Assembly (NCBI RefSeq): GCF_016545825.1
Contig: NC_052613.1
Span: forward strand, 47,660,112 to 47,724,111
DNA: 64,000 nucleotides
From: Eucalyptus grandis
Lineage: Eukaryota; Streptophyta; Magnoliopsida; Myrtales; Myrtaceae
Direction: 5' to 3'
In this document: in pieces, positions 24,836 through 35,377 of the stretch
Layout of the letters: every line of letters begins with the position of its first letter
How positions within the stretch are numbered: position 1 is the stretch's first letter
Notes under the pieces: model-generated
What the model was told of the DNA's origin: nothing
Seen by the model: only the letters and a program-made list of their open reading frames with translations
Databases searched by the model: none
Position numbers and translations under genes: made by a program

Positions 24836-25560
24836 ACTTTTCATATTGCAATGCATGGACTGAACCCCAGTGGAGCCACATCAACAAACCCAAAAAATAA
24901 TTACCTTTAGGGAATGGTGCGAAAGATTTCCCAAAGCCCATCTTCACGACTTCTGCATTATCCAAGAGAACAAGACTGCCTCCAGAATCAAGTCCCCAGA
25001 AGAAAGGAACACTTCCATCAACATCCTGCATGATTCAGAGAACAGAAAGGATTAGATATAGATCACAGGTGATGGGAGAGATTGAGAGTTATATCCCAGA
25101 ACCAAACCAATGAACATTATTATTACTTGGAGGCCAGAAAAGCGGTTTTAGAACAGCTGTCGAAGAGCACAAAACCAAGCTTCCTGCTGATGTCTCTCAC
25201 AACTTGATCAGCAGGGTAAGGCCTCCGATCCCCAGAGTCCTATAAGCTTCTATGATGATGACGACCACATTAGCAGTTTTGTTCCATCCATATTGCTGCT
25301 TAAGAAGAGCAACATTGTCTATGTGTCCTTGGAACAAGCAGAAGATATTATCGACAACCGCAAACAATCTGCCACAGAGGGTAAGGCATGTCAAATCTTG
25401 ATGTGGGATGAGCTGATAAAGAAGAGAAGACAGTACCACAATTTCCATCAATTAACAATCCAATAAATTTCATTTTCTGGCTTTCAAATGAACTAGAGAC
25501 TTGAGTTCCACTATCTCTTGGAGGCTGATATATGGAACCTTTCAAAATATCACAATAAAG
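24836..25560 (-). pseudogene. DUF3700 (aluminium-induced / TSJT1-like) fragment
   Basis: The DUF3700 family (plant proteins with YGL and LRDR motifs, relatives of class II glutamine amidotransferase domains) has unclear biochemical roles and is often induced by stress or darkness. Reading leftward there is FAVVDNIFCLFQGHIDNVAL, LLKQQYGWNKTANVV and IIEAYRTL. A one-base shift follows, then GDRRPYPADQVVRDIS and KLGFVLFDSCSKTAF in another frame. After an intron-like gap comes QDVDGSVPFFWGLDSGGSLV and GFGKSFAPFPKG (25031-24900), then a weak GVQSMHC where the family has a GLRSFEHP-like motif (24870-24846). YGL has become YGW and LRDR has become LGDR across the frameshift. The N-terminal and C-terminal ends are missing or unrecognisable. 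It lies just beyond the CNL-A 3' flank, next to the ABCF1 fragment on the same strand. Confidence 0.8.
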
Positions 25561-26155
25561 TCCACCAAAAATCAGTTTGATCTAACCGTTGCCTCTCCAA
25601 ACGATGAAATCATGATTTTTTTTTTTGGTTAAAGCTACCATTATCATGAGATGGAGTGGGTATTTGAATAGAAGAAAGATAAACTTTATTCTTTGACCAG
25701 GTAATCAGTTTTTAAGTGGGTTTCGGCCTGCATGGTTCGTTCAAAATTTAGCTGTTTCATTTGCATATTCAAACCCCCGTTTTCAATTTATCCTTCCATC
25801 TATACAATAACTGTTATTACAAGAAAGAAAGCTTCTTATTTTGAATATTGACCTGAACATGTTAAAAGGATATTATCCAACCAATTCACATACAGGATTT
25901 CATATAGTATTTTTGGCTAGGCATGGCCTACAATATAGTTACTAAAAGCAATTCTGTACATAGAGTCAAAAGTACAAACTTTTTAAGATATTGGTAAGTG
26001 ATACTGCATATTCAATGTTAAAAACTTAAGACTCATCCTTTTATGAGCTCTAATAAAATGACAAACAAGGGTTGCTGTTACCGTGAGTACATCCTATATA
26101 TCAGCAGCAATCCTCTCTTCATCCTTTTTCGCTCTCTCCGTAACAAAGCCTCATT
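25561..26155. other. No gene seen
   Basis: AT-rich spacer between the DUF3700 and ABCF1 fragments. No recognisable coding block or repeat. Confidence 0.5.
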
Positions 26156-26507
26156 TTATGTTTTGTAAGGTAATGTGATGTGATCCCATTGAACCACTCT
26201 TGGCTGATGACGAACTAAACTTGCCTGATTCAACGAGGACTGAAGTATCTTCTTATGATCCTGGAAATTCCCATGGAAAGGCGCCAGCTTGCCTTGAGAA
26301 ACCACCCAGAGCTCGTCCATGCTTCCAGATATTGGATGCTCATTGTGACTAACCTGCAAATCAAGGTGAAAAGATGGCTATTAGCTGTAAAGACGATCCA
26401 TCATTGGTCAAATTGAAGTATTTTGACAAGAAAATCAATCTCACCATCAGACATCTTCCTTGGAACAAGACCAGACCTTGAATGAGCGCCTCAACCGCAT
26501 CCATATC
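26156..26507 (-). pseudogene. ABCF1: ABCF1 (GCN20-type ABC protein) C-terminal fragment
   Basis: ABCF proteins are soluble, ribosome-associated twin-ATPase proteins. The fragment holds two exons. The first, 26507-26445, follows an acceptor CTGCAG, encodes MDAVEALIQGLVLFQG and RCLM, and ends at donor ATG|GTGAG. The second, from 26353 after TTGCAG, encodes VSHNEHPISGSMDELWVVSQ and GKLAPFHGNFQDHKKILQSS. The join is in frame (LM-VSH), and VSHNEH corresponds to the H-loop region (normally VSHDEH) of the second ATPase domain, with Asp changed to Asn. The frame runs past the usual end (after LQSS) to a stop at 26156. Nothing else of the gene is nearby, so this is a captured 3' end, with the splice sites still intact. 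Confidence 0.85.
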
Positions 26508-26982
26508 CTGCAGTTTGGGATAGTAAAAATCACAGAATCATACTCATCAATCTTTAGAAAAGAAACTAGCAATTTACAAAGATAAAACTTTAGTAGTCAT
26601 AGGTCATTAAAGCAGAACTTAAAGTCCACATTTATAAACAAAGAAATTTCCACATTAATTATGTGCAAAACCCAATGCTGCCTATAGGATATTGGAAATA
26701 CTTGGTATTATAGATTACTGCAAGAGAAAAACACCGATCGTGCTAGCATACATGTTCGATTCCCTATATTTTGCCAGTTGGAACAATTAGATTGGTTCTG
26801 TTCCATTATAAGTTAGATGTAAGATGGCAGAGGCTCCCTGTTGTGATCACTAATTGGTTCCATTGTATTTTCAATGTAAAGACCAGATTCCTATTAGTTC
26901 AATTACTGCAAGAACAATATAACAAGCTAACTGAAAAAGTCATCGAAGTCACAAAATGGAGAAAAATGAGCAAAACTTACAG
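26508..26982. other. No gene seen
   Basis: Spacer ending at the border of the CNL 3'-flank repeat; nothing recognised. Confidence 0.5.
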
Positions 26983-27070
26983 ATGATCTAACTGGTGGTC
27001 AGTGAGTTCTTTGTGATCCTCATTTGGCATTGTGTCCTCAGTGCCAAAATTCATACCATTTTTGTCTAGC
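26983..27070 (-). other. Candidate exon conserved 3' of both CNL copies
   Basis: Leftward from an acceptor TTTTTCAG (ends 27071) an 88-base block reads LDKNGMNFGTEDTMPNEDHK and ELTDHQLDHL without a stop. The copy-B counterpart (55854-55767) is also open and differs mainly by conservative changes (K/R, M/V, D/N). It could be a 3' UTR exon of the CNL transcript or a remnant of another gene. I do not recognise it. Confidence 0.35.
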
Positions 27071-28486
27071 CTGAAAAATAAAGCAGTGTAAGAAATAGAC
27101 ATATCTACTGAAACAAAAGCCCTATGAGCTTAATCTCATGGAAGATAGTTCAAACAACGAGCTCTATTTGTATGACTTGGCCTTCGGGTATGCATGAGAG
27201 TTGAGTTTTGAAAAGATAAAAAGAATAGACCGAGTACTTCAAAGAAAGGGGTCTCCTTAGCAAGTGCCATCGCCGAAAAGTTAAAAACTGCTTTTTGGAG
27301 ACTAGTTTCAAGAAGGACGGCTTACATTTTGAAGCATAAATAGTGAGTCTTATCGATTTCCCTAAGGACACCACCACAAATTTCCTTTAAAAGATAAACT
27401 AAAAACAGTGGCATAAATATGCTTTGCATTTCGGAACCATTTCGAGGTTATTCTCAAGCCTCATTCCCAAAAGCGAGCTTGCGAACAAGCAAAAAACCGA
27501 GGGCAGTTACAGAGTTGAAGGAAGTAGACTGCAGAGTGCCACAATTTAAGAGATTAATGAAATTCCACCCCAGCAAGGATCAATCATCAAACATGTTATT
27601 CTGATATTTCCTTAGATCTAATGGATGATCAACTCGTGAATATTGACAGTGCACCTAATTCTTTCCTCTTGCAATCAAAAGGCAATCACATTGAAGTACT
27701 TTCTTCTCTCACAAACTTCGCACAATCGCAAATTGCCCCGCCAACGGCTTTGGCGAAAATATCCATCAGATATCACCATGGCAAAGCAAGACTACCAAAC
27801 ACAACAATCATCAGTATGGCCAATTGAAGTCACAGAACAAGAAAAATCTAAGATGAGAGTGGATACAAGAGAAACCGATTCCACACGAGGTCCACAACAT
27901 AAGACTTAACATTGGTAGTGATTGATTTAGTCATCAAGAGAAACGACAACAATGACTACCGCTTCATTCATTCATTCTGCCTCACACAGCACACATTTCT
28001 TTTGCAGACGTTGTCGACAAGAGACGAAGAACATATCAATTGTCAACCAAACAAAATGTGCAGGACAACCTTGCTGAGATCAAAATGGAGAAGTCACAAA
28101 TACGACCTCTTTTAATTTCAAAACATTTACTCGATTGCTTAAGGCGGTGCTCAAGATTGGCAAAGGGATTTTACCTGAGAACCCTTGCAGAATGGCTGAA
28201 CAGCAAATCGAGAGCGTCGATTGTGGTCAAATGCTAAAGATCACCTTCCCTGTCCTCCCCTCGAGCAGAAATATATGCTTGCGAAATCAATCGTTGGATG
28301 AGACAAAGTATGAATTTTTCCTCATTTTTTCTCGCCACTCTTCGGAATGAAGTGATGCGCTTAAACCTTTCAGCGATTTTTTTCACGTCCCTCCCCATAT
28401 CAAATCAAGTATGGAAACACGATATCCGAAAATGAAAAATGCAAAAATCTGGGAAACAAGGTCCCACATACCTTTAGTGAAGAAAA
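26983..28486. repeat. CNL 3'-flank segmental repeat, copy A
   Basis: This matches 55764-56972 nearly throughout (for example TGGTGGTCAGTGAGTTC and GCGGTGCTCAAGATTGGCAA). It lies 3' of the minus-strand CNL copy A, as the partner lies 3' of copy B. Homology starts abruptly at ~26982. Copy B lacks about 200 bases equivalent to ~28290-28498. Short frames in this block are disrupted or differ between copies, except for the candidate exon at 26983-27070. Confidence 0.85.
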
Positions 28487-31400
28487 TTAGGATTTAAATT
28501 GTATGTTCGGGATATGAGCGATCTTGTCCCAGTCCTCGCTTGATCGTCTTTTTCAACTCTCCTCCAATTCTCCGCAAAAGAGGATGCATAGGTCAGTAAG
28601 GGATGTGAGCCTTCGCATTGCTTCAGGGAATGATGTCAACGAGCTGCACCCCATGATGTGGAGAGTTTGAAGTGATTGAAGGGCCTCGATCTGCTCTGGT
28701 ATATCCTTCAAATTGGGGCACACCCAAATTAGGAGACGCTCGAGATTGCAGGCCTGTAGAAGCCACTATGGGAGAGATGTCAGTTTGGGAAGCTCAAAGA
28801 TTCTCACGGAGCGGAGATTCTGAAGGCCTCCATGGAAATCCAAGACGTTGCCGCTTTCGGCTTTGCATATATCCAGCTCATCTCCCGAGATATAGAGATC
28901 CACGAGGCTCGATAGATGTCGCATACCTTGCGAGAGGGAAGTCAACTGAGGACAATTCTTGATCAAAAGAGATTCAAGGGAAGTGAGACTTTGGAAACCC
29001 TCCTCAGGCAAACATTCTGGAAACTTTGCATATATGATCTCCAGTCTCTTCAACTTATTAAGGCCAAGCATCATCTGATTTATCAACAACGCTCCGTTGG
29101 CACCATTCAGAACTAACTCCTCAAGATGAGGAGTTAGTGGCATGGCTTTTAATTTTTCACAGCCAATGATATCCAATTTCAATAGACTAGGAAATGATGC
29201 TGTTGAAGGGGATGATTGGTCCGACTCGATATATTCCAATTCAGGCATATGATGGATATGCAAAGACTTGAGGCAAGGTAGTTGGTCCAGTGGGGGGAGA
29301 TGTTCACATCTTTTGCAAGCACCGAACGATACATCAACTAAATGTGGCAAGAAAGATACAAGGCTATGACTATCCATCATCCACCTGGGAAAGCTCTCAC
29401 CTTTATATCCCCAGATCCCCAACCTATGCAGATTTGAGGGCGGCTTCAATCTATCAAACAGCGCTGCATTTATTGCTACATCATCAATATTGAAATCGCC
29501 CCAACTAAGTACCAAAGATTCCAGAGAATGCTTCCCCATCAATATCTCATCCTCGCATTGGACTTCCGCATTTGTTACGTATCCCAAATTTTCAATTGAA
29601 AGTTCTCCCCGGATGTTATTAAGCCCCTTTAGCTCCCCAAGTCCGCAATAATTCTTAGCACGAGCTTTATCTTTGGGCAAAATGAAGTTCGTTAGCCTAT
29701 GCAAAGAACTCAATTCCCCTATTCCACGTGGCAAATAACCAAGTTTCGAACAAAAACGTATGTCTAGATTCCGAAGGCAGACTAACTTCTTTATATCACT
29801 TGGCAACTCTTCGAGGGCATCACAGTAGTAGAGATCAAGTGTTTGCAAGCTCTGCAATTTCGTAATGGAGTTAGGAACCCTTCTGAGTGTGTTGTTGTAA
29901 GAGAGATCGAGATATGTGAGATACTTCAACTCACAAATGGACCTTGGCACCTTCTCGACCTTTGTGTCATGTAGATCCAAGATGCGCAACCTCTTGAAAT
30001 TTTGAATTAATTGGCCTAGATCCACTCCACTTGTTGGTTCTCTTTGTTGTCTTTGTTCTCAGTGCACTTGCTTTCAAGCCTAAGATTGGAAGTTCATCCA
30101 TCAAATTGAAAGTCGAAGCATAGGATATATGACGAGTTCTTTCATTTATGACATTTGTGTCATCCCTTGCCACCCAACACCTATTCCCTGCAACGTTGCA
30201 GGCTAGATCATGCATCAAATCATGCATCTTGCAAGTTTCCTCCTTTATGTTTGGGTTTTTTTTTAAATCTTGGAAGAAGTTACTCCAAAGTAGATCCATG
30301 AAATATTCATGAGCAATGTCTTCTAAAAGGTTACCTGAATTTGATGGTTGGATAAATCCTTCTGCCATCCAAAGATCAACTAAAGTATGCTTCTTTATCT
30401 CACAATCTTTGGGAAACAATGAACAAATGGCAAAACATTGTTTCAAATGTGAAGGAAGATGGTCATAACTTAGCCTGAGAATAGATATTATTGGGTCTTC
30501 CATTTGAGACACTTTTGGGAGCTCAACATCTTTGAAACGTAACCATTCATCTTTAGTTTCCTTTTGGAATAGTAAACCCCCAATAGTTCGAATGACCAAT
30601 GGAACCCCAAAGCACTTTCTAACTATCTCTTCACCAATAGCTCGAATGTCAAGATCTTGTATGCCCCCTTCTTTTTGAACAGCCATTCGCATTAACAAAT
30701 CAAGAGAATTACTTTCAGATAAGTCCTCAAGAAGAAGAGGTAGAGTAGGGCAGGTGATCTTTGCAACCAAAGGAAGGCGTGTAGTTATAAGGATCTTGCT
30801 TCCTATAGCACCTCCCATCAATAATGATTTCAAGTTGGACCATGTTTCTAAATTTGCATCCCACAAATCATCCAAAACTAAGAGATATCTCCTTCTATCA
30901 ATTATTGTCCTCAGTTTACTTTGCAACCTATCCATCAGATTGTAGTTTGGTTCTTTCTCCTCCACACAAACTATGATATCTTTCACTATTTTTTTAATGT
31001 CGAAGTCATTAGAGACACAAACCCACATTTTCAAGTCAAAATGTTTACTGACCATCTTATCATTATATACAAATTTAGCGAGAGCTGTTTTTCCAAGCCC
31101 ACCAACACCAACTATTGGAAGAATAGAAACATCCTCTTTCACATCCAAATCTAGTAAGAATTTCATGACGTTCTTTTTATCATTATCTCTTCCAATAATG
31201 TCTTCCTCACGTATAAACGAATGCGTCTCCTCTCTGTTCCTCCGCCCTCTCTTTGCTTGCGAATTCATAGGTAGCTTGTCCAAGAGGAGTTTATTATCAG
31301 CTTTAATAGCTACCAATCTCTCCCTCACTTCTCTTATTTTTCTACTCATCTTCAGTCCAAAAGCAAGTTGGTTTAAACTTGAGAAAAATGTCCTTACCAC

Positions 31401-31697
31401 CTTGATCATCTGATTGTCGCCCCTCAGTTCTCGTCGTGTAACTTCTATATTAAATTCTTCAAGCACGTCTTGCAAGTCATAGAAAGCCTCTTTTAGTTTC
31501 TCCACCCAATCTTCGATTTGGGAACTCTGGTGGTGTTGCTCTTCTGCATCCTCCAGCACAGCATGAAGCATGGTGGCGGTGCTCCTGAGCATCTGAAGTT
31601 CACGCTTGACAGCTCCTAAATTTCCAACCTTTTCTAGTGCTTGAGTAATCAGATTGGCAAGGACGCTTCCACCAATGCTGATGACAGCTTCTGCCAT
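28487..31697 (-). pseudogene. CC-NBS-LRR resistance protein, copy A (broken)
   Basis: CNL proteins are cytosolic immune receptors. The frame opens with MAEAVISIGGSVLANLITQA at 31697. It has an N-terminal coiled coil (about residues 1-160), P-loop GVGGLGKTALA (197-207), RNBS-A FDLKMWVCVSNDFD, kinase-2 LLVLDDLWD (272-280), RNBS-B GSKILITTR (299-307), a GLPL-type box reading CFGVPLVIRTIGG, RNBS-D CFAICSLFPKD, an MHD motif (491-493) and then leucine-rich repeats. Residue layout and motifs match RGA-type CNLs. Two lesions are clear against copy B. About 29 bases are missing between 30054 and 30055, shifting the frame just before the LRRs. A CAG-to-TAG change at 28766-28768 stops the LRR region early. 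After it the frame continues to an EDWDKIAHIPNIQF end and stop at 28487-28489. No intron is evident in the coding part. Read from 31697, a product would be a CC-NBS protein with a short aberrant tail. Confidence 0.93.
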
Positions 31698-34605
31698 ATT
31701 TGTTCTCTCTCTCTCTCTACGGGGATGAGAAGATTTTAGTCCTGTCGTTCCAAGGCTAGACTCTTCTTAGATGATGTATAAAAAGTCTGTCCTTAAGATT
31801 AAATAAGTGTACAATAATAGTAGATAATAGAAAATATTTAACTGGCAAACACTAATTCCATAGCATCCTATGTCATATAAGATTCCATCCCATCTAATAA
31901 GCAAGGTGAGTTCCTATTCATACATTCTTCTAGAAACATTATGTTAGATTATATTAGATTGATTAAATTTTTTTTTCCTACCATACTGTTAAGTAATATG
32001 TCTAATTAACATTAAGGGAAATGAGAGGTGATTGAGTGATGTGTGGTTCAACCGTTAAGCTCCATTTTGCTGGACTTTCTTCTTAGTTTGGTTTTAATAA
32101 ATGATGCGGAAAAAATTAAAACGAAACAAGGTAATCACAATGATCGGAGGCTTTTTAAAAATAAAATTAACTTTGTGCTTTCTTATGTAAAATTCAAAAT
32201 GTTATTTAAATATAAAAAGTCATTATTTAAATTACATATTAATGTTTACGTGTTGTGAAAATTTTATATGTTTAAAGACAAAATAATGTAAAATGTAGAC
32301 TGAGACAACATGAGAAGAAACAAAAATAAAATGTTAAAATCTATCAAGACAATCCATGAGCTAAGTTGTTGATGCTCTTGAAATCCGCTAGAGGTGTTGG
32401 ACCATGTCGTTGTCCTTCGTACTTGTTATCTGTTCTTTTTTCCTTACTTTTTCTCTTTTTGGGAGAACAGAAAGTGTAAGGTAACATGATGTTGAAGCAA
32501 AGCCATAATTTTTCACTTCATTGGCCGACAAATGAGAATCAAAATCCACTTACAAGGGCTACACTACATCCACCACAATCTGCTCAAGCCCGGAAACCAT
32601 CTCATTGCAGCTTAGAAAGTTATTAGAGCTGTCTAGACAAGGGCAGCAGCATAGGGAATGCCCCGATGGATGCCCACTCTCTAGTGTTCGGTGGACAAGA
32701 TCAGCTTATGCTCGGTGATAAAATGTTGTACTTTGCAAGACCGTACGTGTCAGAGAACAAGACAAATGAAGATATTGAGGCTTAAGGTCTAGCGTCCCTG
32801 TCAATTTGTGCACAATCTCTTTTGAACTCTTTACCAAGCCCCGTTTCTTATTAGTGTTGAACTCAAGTTCTTCTAAATCACATCCAACAAGTAAGATAAA
32901 TGTGTTCCAATATATGACCTATTCCGCACGAAGAAAAAGTACATAAAATGGCGATCATTTGAAATCAGGTCCAAATTTATGAGTAATAGCACAAGTGTTA
33001 ACATGATACTAAATATTTCACGAAACATTTGGCAAGATGCTTGAGATCTTTAATAAGGATAGCAAGTGTTGCACGTTCTTATTCACTTATAATCACAATT
33101 AGTTGTTGTATTTGGTCACTCCCCTTTCATGTTAATTGCATGTTCATAATTTCTATAGATGCCGAATCAATTATATTTAATTCCATTTCTTTCTAACCTC
33201 CCCTTGCTCTACCAAAATTTTCAAAAGAAATCATGTGACTCTTAATATGTACATAGCGAGTAATTTTTCATGTGACTAGTAACTTTTTACAAGATATTCG
33301 ACTTCCAATATATAAATAAGTAATCACCTATTTACATTATTAATAATTTTTTTACATAAAAGGTAACCTATCTACATTGATTCTTATCGTCGCATGTATT
33401 TTTTTTAAAAAGGACAAGTTTGAAAAAAAAAAATTGATGCTTTTTGCAATGTACCAGTAAATCTTAATTTGTAAGACCAAAAATTTACATGAAGTTTGTG
33501 ACCTATTCATGGGACGAGTAAGTTTTGCTTTAAAAAAGTAATTACCACTGGCCCTGTTTAATAAAAGAAAATATAGAAATTGACAAACAATATTTAAGCC
33601 GCCCACGGGTCTAGAAAGTGAAAATTAAAGTTTTTTTTTCTCAGCAGCTGTAAATGAAAATTTCTCCCAAGGGGGCTAAAGAACAAATGAGCCCGGCTTT
33701 TTTCTAACGATGCCCATTTTCCCAGTTCCATCGCATGCTTTCCTTGGAAAACAGTGCACCGGAGTATTAAGATTAATAGAAGTTGGACCTTGAGAAGACG
33801 GAAAATTATCATAGCTGTGGGGGCAACTTAAAATCTAACTTCACATGGTAAAGAAAAAATTATGTTAATGAATTTCTGCTTTTGTCCGAATAAAAAACTG
33901 AAGAAAAGATTATGAAGTATAAATTGTGAATGAAGTAGTATGGAACCTTTGTGTGCAAAAAAGAAATTGCAGATTGGTATAGAAGTACGATGTGCGGTGG
34001 GATAACAAAAAAGCAAGCTGATGAGGATGCTTTTCGACTTTAGATTTTAATATGCGGAATGGTAGAATGGCTCTTAAAGTTGGCTAATATTCTCTTGTGA
34101 ATTCCATTTAGAATTGCAAATTGGGACATGTTACATCTTCTTATATGCCCATTTTGAAGAAGGCTAAATATCCTAAATATGTAAATCTTTACACCATATA
34201 AGTCATATTTTTAAATCCAAATAAAAGACATCGATAGTTTCCCTAAGCATTCTTTGTTTCATCAATCTATTCATTTTCAGAAAAGCTCTCTGTTAGTCGC
34301 CATAAGAAAGAACGAACCTGGCTAATAGTGGGTTGATCGACGGCCGACCAACAAAGGCGAGGCCCCAACCAGCCAGATCAAGAGACGAGGACAGCAAACG
34401 GTGTCGGCAAGATCGAGAGAGAGATAAGATGAGACAAGACAGCATGGGCAAAGACTCTAGGAATAGAGAGATCAAGGGCACTGCTGGGGAAAGTCGAGAG
34501 ACGAAGAGTCTGAGAGAGGGCTAGCTATGGGAGTGAGAACTAAAAGAGAGTAGCAAGGGTCTTTAAATAGAAAAGATTTAGCATTGTTTTGAACTGTTCC
34601 AAACT
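31698..34605. repeat. CNL 5'-flank segmental repeat, copy 2 (of CNL A)
   Basis: Upstream flank of CNL A. From 31827 it pairs with 1-3345. Its first ~550 bases also pair with 60268-60820 upstream of CNL B. A CT/GA-rich stretch lies just upstream of the start codon (31703-31722). Base 33590-33596 is the unoccupied target of the TRIM present in copy 1. No separate gene is seen. Confidence 0.88.
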
Positions 34606-35377
34606 AGTTCTTCCAAAGGTTGGTTCCCAAGATTTTTACATGAGAGCTAATCGAAAGTTGTTGAGGTCAGTGAATCTAAAACGTTGCAGCAAGTGGTAGA
34701 GCGTGATGTGCGGCAGCGAATGGGGCTGAAGTTTAAGGGCCTATCACTTTGGAGGATGGTGAGTTTGATGATGGTGTCGATTTTGCGAAGAAAAACAGTT
34801 GAAGGGGGGCATAATGACACTCAATAGCGACGGGTTTGACCAAATACAAACACCGGCAGAGCTGACGTAATATTGTAACCACCACTATAGATTAAAGACT
34901 TAATGGCGCTTCATCAATTTATAATGGCTCTAGTACCATGATAAGAATAAAATGAAGAGAGAAAATGGGGAACAATTGTATATTTTTACGTATTGATAAA
35001 CAATACTTGATACTTTATTAGATAACTATTTAAAACAATAATATAAATATAATGCCACATATAATTAATGAAGGATATGCATTATTGAAGGAGATATATG
35101 TATAATCCTGAAAAATATGCAAAATCAAGTAAATGTCCAAATATCATCAACAATTAGAATGGAGATTTTACATACTATATACTAAGAATCAAATGTTAAT
35201 TTGTTAAGGGCGGTGCTATTTCCACCCCCTAAATAACTTTATCCAACCCCATTTATACTAAAAAGACAACATTTTTCTCAATCTTTCAGTTGCAGTTTAT
35301 ATTGATGGCCCCTTTCCTTTTCTATTTAGGATAATTACAATAATTAAACATTTCAAATGTTTTGTTTTGCTTTTAGC
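34606..35377. repeat. Flank segment shared with 60819-61430
   Basis: From about 34824 (CGGGTTTGACCAAATA) to 35377 this block pairs with 60819-61430. In CNL B's unit it is joined directly to the proximal flank, because ~2.6 kb equivalent to 32250-34824 is missing there. At 35208-35377 it carries only the left end of the TIR element that is complete at 61256-62211. The first ~200 bases (34606-34820) are not matched elsewhere in the window. Confidence 0.75.

Noticed and set aside
34921..34945. A primer-binding-like site (complement TGGTACTAGAGC, two mismatches to the iMet site) also present near 60913
   Set aside because: No LTR ends or target duplications could be found around it, so I do not call a retrotransposon.
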